DNA of 55,512 nt from Zetaproteobacteria bacterium CG_4_9_14_3_um_filter_49_83 (GCA_002791545.1 PFXG01000057.1:1-55512), one strand, 5' to 3'; numbered from the stretch's first letter, positions 1 to 10,538 are shown. Program-made: numbers and translations. The notes: generated from the sequence alone by a model not told the origin.

Positions 1-1292
1 TCTCAAAAGAGAAAAATGCAGAAAAACCATGTCAAGGATTGTTTTTGCAGTGTGGCAATATGCCTCACTACCGAAAGGGCTGAATAGTTACGATTTTTAA
101 GGAATAAAGGGTTTCTATAGCGCAAGAGTTGCATCATACCGGTAGCCCAGCGGGTACGTTGAACAATAAAAGAAGGCAGACTTTCGGCACTAAGGCCGGC
201 CAGCAACGGACGATGCAGGTAACGGGTTTTATAACCCCTGGTTAACAGCTCCAGAGAAGTTTCAGCGTCTTCCACAATCGTATTGGTTAAAATGCCGCCG
301 ATTTCATCCAGTGCAGAGCGGCGAATCAATGCCCCTGAGCCACAAAAAAAACCACTGTTCCAGTTATCCATACCGCGCAAATTCATGGTATAAAACATCT
401 CGCCCTCACCGGGCATTTGATCGATCACTTTCAGATTCTTCTCAATAGGGTCGCGATTAAGCATAAAGTGCGGCGTCTGCACAATGGCCACCGAATCATC
501 ATGCATGATCGAACCGACTGTTTTTTCGAGAAAATCAATCGCCGGCACGTGGTCAGCATCGAGAATGACAACAATTTCACCGCTGATATGCGGCAATGCG
601 GCATTAATATTTCCTGCCTTGGCTTGATGGTTATTCGGCCGCGTCAGATAATAACAGCCGACCTCTTCGCTTAATTGCTGCAACAATTGCTTGCGCTGTT
701 TTGCCTCTTCTCCTCTGGCTCCGGCTTGCGCACACTTTTCATCAGTTCCGCCATCATCAAGAAGATAGACATTCAACTTGCGCTTCGGATATTCAATATT
801 GGTTGCAGCAAGCAGTGTTGTTCTGAGCAAAGCCGAAGACTCATTATAACTTGGCACCAGCACATCGACAGTAGGTAGTCGCTCATCATCCAGCGATACC
901 GGTAAAAATTCGCGGCGCAGCGGATGAATATTGATAAATGCCCCCATAACAGAGAGCAAAACACCCATCAACTCAGCAACCAGCAGGGCCAGAGAACAAA
1001 ACAATGAAAACGGGTCTTCATTCCATGGAATCGAGAACTGAACACGCCAAATCAAATATCGAATCGCAACAAAACCACCGATGACCATAAATGACAAACG
1101 GGCCAGACTCAGTAAGGAATGATCTTTATTGAGCCTCTTTTTGATGCGCTGAATGACGTAAGACAGAATGAGCCCACAGGCACAAAAAAATGACAGCAGA
1201 AACTGCTCAATCGGAAACAGGTCGATACTGGCTACATATATGAGCAATAGTGTTCCCGGCAACCACACCAGAAACGATTGGAAGACACTCAT
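1..1292 (-). CDS. bcsA: Cellulose synthase catalytic subunit, BcsA-like (partial)
   Basis: Inner-membrane family 2 glycosyltransferase that would polymerise UDP-glucose into beta-1,4-glucan. Hydrophobic segments lie at about residues 8-28, 32-47, 64-84 and 97-118. The GT-A domain starts near 140 with VDVLVPSYNE. Catalytic-site motifs are visible in order: LLDDGG, LDADH, FFCGSGA, VEDAET and QRTRW. These match BcsA better than a generic GT2. The reading frame runs off the left edge of the window, so the later membrane helices and any c-di-GMP-binding PilZ domain cannot be seen. The start ATG follows a G-rich stretch (GGGGGGAGG). No other bcs gene is visible, so the product could also be another processive beta-glucan synthase. 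Confidence 0.85.
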
Positions 1293-1410
1293 CCTCCCCC
1301 CTTTTTACAAATTACTATCACCACCTAATCGTTCCCCAGCGACAGCCAGCGTACAAAAAAAAGTGTAATGATACGCACAGCAGCCTAAAGGTCAACAACG
1401 GCGCTTATTT

Positions 1411-3357
1411 TCAGCCGACAGAAAGCTCCTGCTGCAACGCTTCCAGTGCTTCCCAGCGCGCATAGGCTTGCGTCAATTCCTGTTCAATCGACACAACACG
1501 GCAGGCATCTTGCTGGTAAGCTTCAGCCTGCTTTAAAAAATAATCACCATCACAAAAACGCTCTTCGATCATATTTTTCTCTTCTTCCAACTGTTCAATA
1601 AGCTGAGGCAACGCGTCCAGTTCACGTTGATCCTTATAGGAAAGTTTTTGACTCTGCTTACGGGGAGATAACGCTGCCCCCCCCTTATTAGCGGTAGCAC
1701 TGCGCTTCAGACCCGCAGCCTGATGTTCGCTCAGCGCAACATGCTCCTTTTCAACCTGACGTTGTTTCCAGGCCAGATAATCCGAATATCCTCCTGCGAC
1801 AGATACGACGCGACCATCTCCCTCAAAACTGAGCAACCGGCCCACGACTCGGTCAAGAAATGCCCGATCATGACTCACCACGATCACTGTGCCATCGTAA
1901 TTTGATAATGCCTTCTCCAACACAGCCAGTGTTCCGATATCGAGATCATTGGTCGGCTCGTCCAGAATCAGCACATTCGCAGGCTCAAGCAAAAGCTGCG
2001 CCAGCATCAAACGTCCACGCTCGCCACCGGATAAGGCTTCCACTCTTGAGTTCAAACGTTCTTTATCAAAGAGAAAATCCTGCAAATAAGAAACAATATG
2101 GCGTGGCTCATGACCGCCAATGTGTACGTACTGCCCACCCATCGGCAGTAAAACATCCTGGAGTTTCATTTTAGGATCCAGTTCGCGCATTTGCGTCAGA
2201 AAAGCCGGAGCCAAACGAACGCCATGGCGAACCCGACCTGCATCGGGCTGAAGAATTCCCAGAAGAATATTCAACAGTGTGGTTTTACCTGCACCGTTCG
2301 GACCTAACAAACCGACCCGGTCGCCAGCCATGATTTTTTCACTGAACTTATCAACGATGACCTTTTCAGCAAAATGATGCGTCACTTCTATTGCTTCCAG
2401 CAGCATTTTCCCCGGTTTAACGCCCGAAACTACCCGAAGTTCGACATCGCCGGCACGCAAACGCCTGCCAGCACGCCCCTTTCGCAACTCTTCCAATGCC
2501 CGTACCCGCCCTTCATCGCGCGTCCGACGTGCCTGAACACCTTTGCGTATCCATCGTTCTTCATTGGCCAGCAATTGGTCAAATTTCCGATTGCACTTAT
2601 CCTCAACAGCAAGCGTTTCCGCTTTTTTATCCAGATAACCACTGTAATCACAGGGGTAGGCGGTAATATGCCCACGGTCCAGTTCGATGATCTCTTCTGC
2701 TACCGCATCAAGAAAGTATCGATCATGCGTGATAAACACGACAGCGCCAGGAAACTCAGCCACAAAATCTTCAAGCCATTCGATCGACTCAACATCCAGA
2801 TGGTTTGTAGGCTCATCCAGCAACAGCAAATCCGGCTCAGCAACCACTGCTTTTGCCAGCGCCACCCGCCTCAGCCAACCGCCGGAAAGCTCTGCCACAT
2901 CTCGATCAGGCTCCAGCTTCAGCCGTGATATCGCCTTTTCAATACGACTGTGATAACCCCATGCCTGCAAGCGCTCCAGTTCAGCCTGCAAGCGCTCAAC
3001 AAATTTTAATTGCTCCGCACTACTGTTGTCAGCCAGCTCTTCGACAGCTTGATGGTATTGTTCAAGGGCCGTAGCAACCTCACCCAATCCCTCTGCAACC
3101 ACATGAAACACCGTGTGACCGGGCTCAAAATGTGGCGCCTGATGCAGATAGGCAATCTGAGCGCCAGAGCGCAGGGTGACGGTTCCATCATCCGCCTCAA
3201 TGAATCCGGCCATAATCTTCAACAGGGTTGATTTACCCTCCCCGTTCCGGCCGATCAAACCCATGCGGGCACCTCTGGTAATGCTCAGCGTGACATCGTC
3301 CAGCAAAATCTGCGGACCATAAGCTTTCGATAAATGACTGATAGTTAATAAGGGCAT
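1411..3357 (-). CDS. uup: ABC-F ATPase, Uup family
   Basis: Cytoplasmic ABC-F protein of 648 residues, close to the usual Uup length. There are two ATPase cassettes and no membrane segment. Cassette 1 has Walker A GRNGEGKST, signature LSGGW and Walker B LLLDEPTNHLD. Cassette 2 has GPNGAGKTT, LSGGERGR and LILDEPTNDLD. The C-terminal roughly 80 residues are charged and coiled-coil-like, as in the Uup DNA/ribosome-binding tail. Family members act on ribosomes or in DNA transactions. I chose the ATG at 3357 because the protein then begins directly with the conserved MPLLTI start; an in-frame codon 13 residues upstream adds only unconserved sequence. The gene is divergent from the DUF4390-ntrY operon. 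Confidence 0.9.
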   Translation of the reverse strand: MPLLTISHLSKAYGPQILLDDVTLSITRGARMGLIGRNGEGKSTLLKIMAGFIEADDGTVTLRSGAQIAYLHQAPHFEPGHTVFHVVAEGLGEVATALEQYHQAVEELADNSSAEQLKFVERLQAELERLQAWGYHSRIEKAISRLKLEPDRDVAELSGGWLRRVALAKAVVAEPDLLLLDEPTNHLDVESIEWLEDFVAEFPGAVVFITHDRYFLDAVAEEIIELDRGHITAYPCDYSGYLDKKAETLAVEDKCNRKFDQLLANEERWIRKGVQARRTRDEGRVRALEELRKGRAGRRLRAGDVELRVVSGVKPGKMLLEAIEVTHHFAEKVIVDKFSEKIMAGDRVGLLGPNGAGKTTLLNILLGILQPDAGRVRHGVRLAPAFLTQMRELDPKMKLQDVLLPMGGQYVHIGGHEPRHIVSYLQDFLFDKERLNSRVEALSGGERGRLMLAQLLLEPANVLILDEPTNDLDIGTLAVLEKALSNYDGTVIVVSHDRAFLDRVVGRLLSFEGDGRVVSVAGGYSDYLAWKQRQVEKEHVALSEHQAAGLKRSATANKGGAALSPRKQSQKLSYKDQRELDALPQLIEQLEEEKNMIEERFCDGDYFLKQAEAYQQDACRVVSIEQELTQAYARWEALEALQQELSVG

Positions 3358-3457
3358 GCCAAATGCTAACGCCAGGCCAGGCGAAAAACTATGCATGCGA
3401 TTTAAACCACAGCTGATTCACTGTAAATGTTCTCAGCTTACGTCTAAACTTGCGCCG

Positions 3458-4126
3458 ATGAACATGCCGCAGCGTCACAAAAAACAACAATCATCCTTGC
3501 CTCCAGGCTATATGATGATGCTTTTCACCTGCTTGTATGCCCTAAACTGCTTTCTGTTCCCATCAAATACCAACGCTGGCGACAACGACACAAGTCAGAA
3601 TTCCAGCCATATCACCACTTCAAAAAACACCACAAGCGCCATCTATAGCGAATTTAAAAAGAAGATCACCAGCATCCGATTCAACATGAATGAAGCTGTT
3701 GTATATGCTGACTTTTATGCCGAAGTTGATTCGACTGCGCTCACACGTATTTTACAGGAAGGCACCCAACTCAGCTTCATCTGGCGCATCAGCATTGAGG
3801 AAGTCCGTACTTATTGGCTTGACCGTGACCTGGGAGCCATTGAATTTATCCGTCAGGCAAAACCGGATCTGGTCTCTGGCTCCCTGCGACTCACCGACAA
3901 CAGCAGTGATATCCGGCAACAGGCATTATCGGCCGAACAAGCCATTCGGTTTTTATCCAGCGTCGACCATTTCCCGATTGTTGACCTCAGCCTGCTTGAA
4001 TCCGGCAAGTCATATCACATTACGGCAAAACTCCATATCAATGAGGGTGAACTTGGTCATGAATGGTGGAAAGAATGGACCCGCTTCGGCAAAACAGTTG
4101 CAACGGGTGAACTGACAGCACCATGA
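3458..4126 (+). CDS. DUF4390 domain protein
   Basis: Probable exported or membrane-anchored protein of about 220 residues. An N-terminal hydrophobic stretch (MMMLFTCLYALNCFLF) is followed by a polar spacer. A DUF4390-type domain then runs to the C-terminus and ends with WWKEWTRFGK. The function of the family is unknown, but its usual place is directly before an NtrY-like kinase gene, as here. Its stop overlaps the ntrY start (ATGA at 4123-4126), so the two are translationally coupled. The start is uncertain: ATG at 3458, 3464 or 3512 are all possible. The last would begin right at the signal-like segment. Confidence 0.7.
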   Translation: MNMPQRHKKQQSSLPPGYMMMLFTCLYALNCFLFPSNTNAGDNDTSQNSSHITTSKNTTSAIYSEFKKKITSIRFNMNEAVVYADFYAEVDSTALTRILQEGTQLSFIWRISIEEVRTYWLDRDLGAIEFIRQAKPDLVSGSLRLTDNSSDIRQQALSAEQAIRFLSSVDHFPIVDLSLLESGKSYHITAKLHINEGELGHEWWKEWTRFGKTVATGELTAP

Positions 4127-6285
4127 ATATGTTTTTACGTACGCTTCCCCTCGGGTTAAGCGGACTGCTATGGGCGTTTATCGTACTGTTCTGGCCTCAT
4201 ACGGATGAAACCTCGCTCCAACTAATCCCCTGGGTCAACATTGCCCTGATGTTTATTCTGGCTTCCATTTTATCCGCTTACGGCATCCGCCTGCTCTGGG
4301 AAAAAGACGAATCATCACCCGGCTCCCGACTTCGTGCCAAGCTTGTTATCGGCATGGTCGGTATGTTGTTGATTCCAGCCGGTGCCATTCAGATGGCGGC
4401 CAATCAGATGGTCGATAAAGGCATGACGGTTTGGTTTGATGTGCGGGTGGATACGCTGCTTGACCGTGCTTTAAATCTGGCTCAGGGCTTTTACGGTCAA
4501 ATCAATCAGGATTTGACGCATAACCTGTTGCTTGTTATGAACAACGACACCCTGCGCTCAGAAATTGCCACTTTACCCCTCAGCTTTGGATTACTGAACT
4601 CACATTTCAATGAAATCATGGACGAAAAAGGCTGGCAGAGTTTGAAATATTATGACCGCAATGAGCGACTCATTGCGGCAGTACAATCTGAAGGGTTAAG
4701 CCGACTGGATAGCGAAAAACTTAGTGAACAGGCCAAGCTGGCAATGACACTTGGCAAAATAACCAGCGAAACCATCACAGATGAGAGCGGCGAAAATGTT
4801 TTCGCCTATGCGCCAATCATTGTGCACCAGAATGCAGTGGGTGTTTTACAGGCCTCCATACGTTTACCGGCAGGTTTTGTCGAAAATGCCCGGGCTGTAG
4901 AGGCTGATTACAGCTCTTATCGTAAGTTGGAACGGCATCGGCAATCTATTCGTGATACGTTCACCCATGTGATGCTGCTGGTAACACTGCTGGTAGTTAT
5001 TCTCGTCGGTATGGTCGCTCTGGGATTTTCACGGCGACTTACCGCCCCGATCGGCAATCTGGCCTACGCCCTTAAGCGCATCACCGAAGGAAATCTGAAC
5101 ACCACCATTCACACTGCACCGAATGATGAACTGGGCTCACTGGTGCACTCATTTAACCGCATGTCTGAACGTTTACATGAAAACGTCACAGCTCTGGAAA
5201 AAACCAAAACAGAATTAACACAGACTTTATCTGCCAGTCAGCAGCGACAAACAATTCTTGAGACCCTGCTCGATAATCTGCAATCGGGTGTCATTCTGCT
5301 GCATGCAAATGGCGAGATTCTACTGATCAATCAGGCCTTATTTCAGATCCTTGATACCCCCGCTCTGCAAAGCAAAGAGATCAGACATATTTCTCATCTG
5401 ACAGCCGCATCCAGCTTGCAGGCTGTCGCAGCTTTTCATGAGGAATTACTGCATCACCCGTCTGGTACTCTTCAGCAGGAAATTGAACTCACTATTCGGC
5501 ATAAACCCCGTCAGATTCTGGCGCGTGGCGTCCATATTCAAGGTTCAAACCCTGACGCCACCTCAGACATCCTGCTGCTTCTGGATGATGTCAGCCAATT
5601 GGCTGATGCACAACGTCATCGGGCATGGGCCGAGGTGGCTCAAAGACTGGCTCATGAAATAAAAAATCCACTCACGCCGATCAAACTCTCGACAGAGCGC
5701 ATTCAGAAACGCTTCCGTAAGCAGGTGGATAATCTTGAAATTTTCGACCGCTGCACTGATGCCATCATTACACAGGTTGAACGTCTGCAGCGCCTGATCA
5801 GCGATTTCACCACCCTGGCACGTTTACCTCAACCCAGTTGCGACAGCGTCCCGAGTTATATTTTCATCAAAGAAATTAACGATCTGTACAACTCATACAA
5901 ACAGCTTCAGGTGGAGTTTCCTGACGCTGAAGTCTTCTGCTGGTGCGATGCCGATCAAGTTCGTCAGGTACTGATTAACCTTGTTGAAAATGCCCTTTCA
6001 TCCACACAAATCAACCTCAAACCTGTTCGCTTTTATCTGTCATACGATGCTCAGTGGGTGCATTTCCACATTGAAGATATGGGTGATGGCATACCCGATG
6101 AGCTTGCAGATCATATTTTTGAAGCCTATTTTTCAACCAAGTCAGATGGTTCAGGGCTTGGTTTATCCATTGCCAGGAGAATTGCTGATGAACATGGTGG
6201 CGAACTGCAATTATTATCGAATCGACAGCCCACGCATTTTTGCTTGAGCATTCCGATTAAACAGACAACGATGGAGCCAATATGA
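4123..6285 (+). CDS. ntrY: Nitrogen-regulation-type sensor histidine kinase NtrY
   Basis: Membrane-bound sensor kinase of 720 residues. Hydrophobic helices lie near residues 5-22, 33-50 and 70-90, then comes an extracytoplasmic sensing region to about 280 and a further helix near 285-305. A HAMP linker (about 305-360), a PAS-like region (about 375-490), the HisKA domain and a C-terminal HATPase domain follow. The phosphoacceptor is His511 in AHEIKNPLTPIKL. The ATPase boxes are NLVENA, DMGDGIP and GSGLGLS. It should phosphorylate the NtrX product of the next gene, which overlaps it by ATGA at 6282-6285. The link to trkAH suggests an envelope or potassium-related input, but no ligand can be read from the sequence. 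Confidence 0.88.
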   Translation: MNMFLRTLPLGLSGLLWAFIVLFWPHTDETSLQLIPWVNIALMFILASILSAYGIRLLWEKDESSPGSRLRAKLVIGMVGMLLIPAGAIQMAANQMVDKGMTVWFDVRVDTLLDRALNLAQGFYGQINQDLTHNLLLVMNNDTLRSEIATLPLSFGLLNSHFNEIMDEKGWQSLKYYDRNERLIAAVQSEGLSRLDSEKLSEQAKLAMTLGKITSETITDESGENVFAYAPIIVHQNAVGVLQASIRLPAGFVENARAVEADYSSYRKLERHRQSIRDTFTHVMLLVTLLVVILVGMVALGFSRRLTAPIGNLAYALKRITEGNLNTTIHTAPNDELGSLVHSFNRMSERLHENVTALEKTKTELTQTLSASQQRQTILETLLDNLQSGVILLHANGEILLINQALFQILDTPALQSKEIRHISHLTAASSLQAVAAFHEELLHHPSGTLQQEIELTIRHKPRQILARGVHIQGSNPDATSDILLLLDDVSQLADAQRHRAWAEVAQRLAHEIKNPLTPIKLSTERIQKRFRKQVDNLEIFDRCTDAIITQVERLQRLISDFTTLARLPQPSCDSVPSYIFIKEINDLYNSYKQLQVEFPDAEVFCWCDADQVRQVLINLVENALSSTQINLKPVRFYLSYDAQWVHFHIEDMGDGIPDELADHIFEAYFSTKSDGSGLGLSIARRIADEHGGELQLLSNRQPTHFCLSIPIKQTTMEPI

Positions 6286-7667
6286 CTGAAACCATTCTGA
6301 TTGTTGACGATGAACAGGCTATTCGTGAATCCCTGCAGGGATTGCTGGAGGATGAAGGCTACAGCGTGATCACAGCGGCATCCGGCGAAGAAGCCATTGC
6401 TCGTTATCGCAAACAACATGCCAACTGTGTATTGCTGGATATCTGGATGCCCGGTATCGATGGCCTTGAAACGATGAATCGCCTGCAACAAATGGATCGT
6501 AATATTCCTATTATTCTGATGTCCGGTCATGCCACCATTGATACTGCCGTGCGTGCTACTAAACAAGGTGCATTCGATTTTGTCGAAAAGCCTCTCTCCT
6601 CGGATAAATTACTGATACTCATTCGTAATGCGCTGGAAAAGCAAAAGCTGTTCATGGAAAATGCCAGCCTGAAAGACAATCTCCGCCTGAAATCTTCGGA
6701 TGAACTGATCGGTAACAGCGCGGTGATTCGTAACGTCAGGAAGCTCATTGAGCGCGTCGCCATGGCTGACACATCCGTCCTCATTCTGGGCGAGCACGGC
6801 ACCGGCAAGGCCATTGCCGCTCGCATGCTGCACAACTTCTCGCGGCGTCAGGATGCACCATTTTTTGAGCTTAACGTTGCCAGCATTCCCGAGCAGCACA
6901 TAAACTCAGAGCTTTTCGGGCATGAAAAAGGGGCTTTTCCGGGCGCCCTGCACGCTCAGCGTGGCCGTTTCGAAGCAGCCCACAAAGGCACGCTGTTCTT
7001 TGATGAAATTTGCGACCTTAAACTCAGCACTCAGGCTAAAATACTCCGTGCAATGCAGGAACGTAGCATTCAGCGGCAAGGTAACCCGTCGAATATTCCG
7101 GCGAATGTCAGAGTCATCGGTGCCAGCACGTCTGATCCTGAATCCATGCTGCGGGAAGGTAAGCTGCGTGAAGAATTCTATTATCGACTGAACGTGATCA
7201 CGATTCAGCTTCCTCCATTACGTGAACGCCTGGAAGATTTGCCACTGCTGGTTGAGACTTTATCTCTAGAACAAGCTGCACTGCTGGGCGGTCAGAGCAT
7301 CCATTTCCATGCCACTGTACTGGAGACGATGCGTCAATACCCCTGGCAAGGTAATGTACGCGAACTCAGGAATTTCATCGAGCGCTGCCACATCCTCTTT
7401 CCGGGCGAAGAGATCACGCCGGATAATATGCCGGCTTTGGACAACCGCTCTGGCAATCAGACCACCACCAGCTCCTCTACAGGTAACAGTTTTACCGATA
7501 GCTTTCAGGATGCACGTGAGTCTTTTGAGAAACATTATCTTCTCCATCATCTGGAAAAGCATCAGTGGAACATCAGCAAAACCGCCAAGGATATCGGCAT
7601 GGAACGCAGCCAGTTACACCGTAAAATCAAAAGCTTCAACTTTATGCCGCCGGAGAAAGATTCATGA
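6282..7667 (+). CDS. ntrX: NtrX-type sigma-54 family response regulator
   Basis: Response regulator of 461 residues, with a receiver domain (acidic cluster at the N-terminus, phosphoacceptor Asp53 in LLDIWMPG, Thr/Lys switch region), an AAA+ domain and a Fis-type helix-turn-helix at the end (NISKTAKDIGMERSQLHRK). Walker A is GEHGTGKA and Walker B is LFFDEI. The loop that contacts sigma-54, normally GAFTGA, reads GAFPGA at residues 217-222, so the critical Thr is Pro at residue 220. This makes classical sigma-54 activation doubtful; some NtrX proteins work with sigma-70 polymerase instead. It is coupled by ATGA overlaps to ntrY upstream and trkA downstream. Confidence 0.88.
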   Translation: MTETILIVDDEQAIRESLQGLLEDEGYSVITAASGEEAIARYRKQHANCVLLDIWMPGIDGLETMNRLQQMDRNIPIILMSGHATIDTAVRATKQGAFDFVEKPLSSDKLLILIRNALEKQKLFMENASLKDNLRLKSSDELIGNSAVIRNVRKLIERVAMADTSVLILGEHGTGKAIAARMLHNFSRRQDAPFFELNVASIPEQHINSELFGHEKGAFPGALHAQRGRFEAAHKGTLFFDEICDLKLSTQAKILRAMQERSIQRQGNPSNIPANVRVIGASTSDPESMLREGKLREEFYYRLNVITIQLPPLRERLEDLPLLVETLSLEQAALLGGQSIHFHATVLETMRQYPWQGNVRELRNFIERCHILFPGEEITPDNMPALDNRSGNQTTTSSSTGNSFTDSFQDARESFEKHYLLHHLEKHQWNISKTAKDIGMERSQLHRKIKSFNFMPPEKDS

Positions 7668-9040
7668 ATGTGATTATCCTTGGAGCTGGTGAAGTCGGCT
7701 TCAACATTGCCCAGAAACTGGCCAGCGAAGGAAATGACGTCGCGGTGATTGATAACTCCAAAAAACGACTGCAACACGTCGAAGACACCATGGATGTTCG
7801 TTGCATTTGTGGTGAAGCGACACATCCGAGCGTATTACAGCGGGCCGGTGCAAAAAATGCCGACATTCTGATTGCCGCAACATTGAGTGATGAAGCCAAT
7901 ATGCTGGCCTGCCAAATCGCACATTCATTATTCAAAGTCACCACAAAAATGGCACGTATCCGCCAACCTGATTATGTCAATCATCCGGAACTTTTCGGGC
8001 GCGATGATTTACCTATCGATTTAATTATTTCTCCCGAAAAAGAAGCTGCGAAGTCGATTGTCAAACGCATTCAGGTTTCCTCAGCCATCGATGCTCAGGA
8101 CTTTGCTGATGGCAAATTACAATTGATCGGCATGAATATTCCACCCAAGAGTCCGTTGGCCGGTCTTGCTCTGAACGAATTAATTGAAGTTCTCGGCGAT
8201 GATGTACATGTTTATGTGGTAGCCCATGCACATAACAACCATTGGCAGATTCCAAGATCTGATACCGTACTGTTGGCGGGTGACAGTATTTATGTAGCCA
8301 TTGCCAACGATCACATTGATGCGTTTATGACACGCATCGGCAATGCAAGTACCGGCAAGAAACAGCGCAAGCGCCATGTCATGATTATCGGGGGCGGACA
8401 CGTCGGCTACATTGTGGCCGTAGAGCTGGAGAAACTGGGTATATCGGTCAAAATAGTTGAGCACAACGAAATGCGTGCTCTGTGGCTGGCCGAACAACTC
8501 GACTGCACCATTATTCATGGCGATGCACTGGATCGTGCTCTGCTTGAAGAAGAATCCATTGATGCTATCGATGACTTTCTGGCTCTTACCAACGATGATG
8601 AAACCAACATTCTGGTTAGCCTGATTGCAAAGTCCTATAAAGTTCCGCATATCGTAACACTGGTGAATCAATCGGTTTATTCCGACCTTGTTCGCCAGAT
8701 CGGCCTTGAAAACACCATCTCACCCCGCCTGACCACTGCGGCTGCTATTTTGCGGCATGTCCGCAAGGGACGTATTTTTGGCATGTCCGCTCTTGGTGAT
8801 GGCTCGCTGGAAGTGCTGGAAGCCGAAGCTTTAAAAACCTCCGCCATTGTCGGCACACCACTGCGACATTTAAAACTTCCCAAATCTGCCATTATTGCTG
8901 CCATCATACGCGGCGATGATGTCATCATTCCGGATGGGACCTCCGTCATTGAACCGCTGGATCATGTTATTCTGGTCATTCAGGGAGACTCATTAAAAGA
9001 GGTTGAAGCCTTGTTCAAAGTTCGACTCGAATTCTTTTAA
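7664..9040 (+). CDS. trkA: Trk potassium uptake regulator TrkA
   Basis: Peripheral cytoplasmic gating subunit of the Trk K+ uptake system, 458 residues, the usual length. It contains two tandem RCK units, each a Rossmann NAD-binding TrkA_N fold followed by a TrkA_C domain. The nucleotide-binding glycine motifs are GAGEVGFNIA near residue 6 and GGGHVGYIVA near 244. The first acidic ligand is in VIDNSK. The gene overlaps ntrX by ATGA (7664-7667) and is followed after 3 nt by trkH. Together with TrkH it should make a complete K+ transporter under the control of the NtrYX operon promoter. Confidence 0.93.
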   Translation: MNVIILGAGEVGFNIAQKLASEGNDVAVIDNSKKRLQHVEDTMDVRCICGEATHPSVLQRAGAKNADILIAATLSDEANMLACQIAHSLFKVTTKMARIRQPDYVNHPELFGRDDLPIDLIISPEKEAAKSIVKRIQVSSAIDAQDFADGKLQLIGMNIPPKSPLAGLALNELIEVLGDDVHVYVVAHAHNNHWQIPRSDTVLLAGDSIYVAIANDHIDAFMTRIGNASTGKKQRKRHVMIIGGGHVGYIVAVELEKLGISVKIVEHNEMRALWLAEQLDCTIIHGDALDRALLEEESIDAIDDFLALTNDDETNILVSLIAKSYKVPHIVTLVNQSVYSDLVRQIGLENTISPRLTTAAAILRHVRKGRIFGMSALGDGSLEVLEAEALKTSAIVGTPLRHLKLPKSAIIAAIIRGDDVIIPDGTSVIEPLDHVILVIQGDSLKEVEALFKVRLEFF

Positions 9041-9043
9041 AAT

Positions 9044-10483
9044 ATGCATTTTTTAGCGGTCATTCGTACACTGGGTATTTTAGCTGGCTTGTTCGGCCTG
9101 AGCATGTTTGTGCCGGCCATTGTCGGTTTTTTTGATAGCCACGATCATATCCGGTATTTCCTCATCTCCGGCGTCATTACCATTGCCGTTGGTTTGATCA
9201 TGGTGCGAGTGGGTGGAAAAGCACCGGAAAACCTCAGTCATCGAGATGGTTTTCTTATTGTTGCGCTGGCCTGGATAACCCTTTCTATGCTGGGTGCTAT
9301 TCCCTTCTGGGTTTCCGGTGCCTGCACCACATTTGTTGATGGATTGTTTGAATCAACATCCGGCCTGACCACCACGGGGGCCACCGTACTTTCCGGCCTC
9401 GATCAGATGCCTCACTCCATTCTGCTCTGGCGCTCGATGCAGGAATGGCTCGGCGGCATGGGTATCATCGTGCTGGCTGTTGCAGTGATGCCACTGCTGG
9501 GTGTCGGTGGTATGCAGCTGTTCAAAGCTGAAACACCCGGACCGGTGAAAGACAAGCTCACCGCTCGCGTTACCGATACAGCAAAAATGTTGTGGTATCT
9601 TTATCTGATCATGACCATGGTAACCGCCATGGTTCTATGGCTCGCCGGTATGACACTGTTTGATGCCATTAATCATGCTATGACAACGATTTCTATCGGC
9701 GGATTTTCAACCCATGATGCCAGCATCGGTTATTTTGATTCTCTGGAAATTCGCAGCTTTATCACTTTGTTCATGTTTCTTGCCGGAGTGAATTTCACCC
9801 TGCATTTCGCAGCCCTTCGCCGTGGCTTTTCTGTTCATGCCTACACGGCTGATGACGAGTTCCGCACCTATTGCAAGTGGCTGTTCAGCCTGCTGCTTAT
9901 CATCAGCGTTATTACCTTGCCAGGCAGCCACGGCGCATGGGATGAAGTTATTTTCAATACAGTCTCGATTGCCACAACAACCGGATTTGCCGTTAGCGAC
10001 TACGCCGCCTGGCCACCCGGCACAAGCCTGTTGTTATTTGCAGCCATGTTTATCGGTGCCTGCGCCGGATCAACCGGTGGCGGCATGAAAGTGGTTCGTT
10101 TTTTATTATTATTCCGACAAGGACTGCGTGAAATTCACCGGCTGATTCATCCACACGCGATTGTTCATGTTAAAATGGGCGAAACACGCGTTTCAGGATC
10201 TGTTGTTCAGGCTGTCTGGGGATTTTTTGTGTTGTTCATCGTCTGTTATGCCATTGTTGCCGTTCTTCTGGCCTGTACAGGCGTCGACATGATCACTTCG
10301 CTGACCGCTGCTGCTGCCTGCATCACCAATACCGGCCCGGGATTTGGTACGGTTGGCCCGGCATCCACTTATGCTGATCTGCCAGATGCCGGCAAAGGCA
10401 TTCTAATGTTCGCGATGATTCTGGGGCGTCTTGAAGTCTTTACTTTTTTTGTACTGCTTGTACCTGAATTCTGGAGAAAATAA
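9044..10483 (+). CDS. trkH: Trk potassium channel subunit TrkH
   Basis: Integral membrane K+-translocating subunit, 479 residues, with many hydrophobic helices. The four pore-loop filter segments are visible in order: GLTTTGATV (about residue 110), SIGGFST (about 220), TTTGFAV (about 310) and TNTGPGFG (about 430). Each carries the filter glycine. The gene lies 3 nt after trkA with no clear ribosome-binding site, so translation is probably coupled. A strong hairpin terminator follows the stop codon and closes the operon. Confidence 0.93.
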   Translation: MHFLAVIRTLGILAGLFGLSMFVPAIVGFFDSHDHIRYFLISGVITIAVGLIMVRVGGKAPENLSHRDGFLIVALAWITLSMLGAIPFWVSGACTTFVDGLFESTSGLTTTGATVLSGLDQMPHSILLWRSMQEWLGGMGIIVLAVAVMPLLGVGGMQLFKAETPGPVKDKLTARVTDTAKMLWYLYLIMTMVTAMVLWLAGMTLFDAINHAMTTISIGGFSTHDASIGYFDSLEIRSFITLFMFLAGVNFTLHFAALRRGFSVHAYTADDEFRTYCKWLFSLLLIISVITLPGSHGAWDEVIFNTVSIATTTGFAVSDYAAWPPGTSLLLFAAMFIGACAGSTGGGMKVVRFLLLFRQGLREIHRLIHPHAIVHVKMGETRVSGSVVQAVWGFFVLFIVCYAIVAVLLACTGVDMITSLTAAAACITNTGPGFGTVGPASTYADLPDAGKGILMFAMILGRLEVFTFFVLLVPEFWRK

Positions 10484-10520
10484 AAAAAGCCAGATCACAC
10501 GAGGTGACCTGGCTTATTGT
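10482..10520. terminator. Bidirectional rho-independent terminator between trkH and the SAP gene
   Basis: The inverted repeat AAGCCAG-a-TCAC / GTGA-c-CTGGCTT spans 10487-10515 and begins at the trkH stop. An A-run (7 A) flanks it on the left and a T-rich stretch on the right. It can therefore stop the plus-strand trk operon and the minus-strand small gene. Confidence 0.85.
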
Positions 10521-10538
10521 TACATTTGCAGAAAAAGC

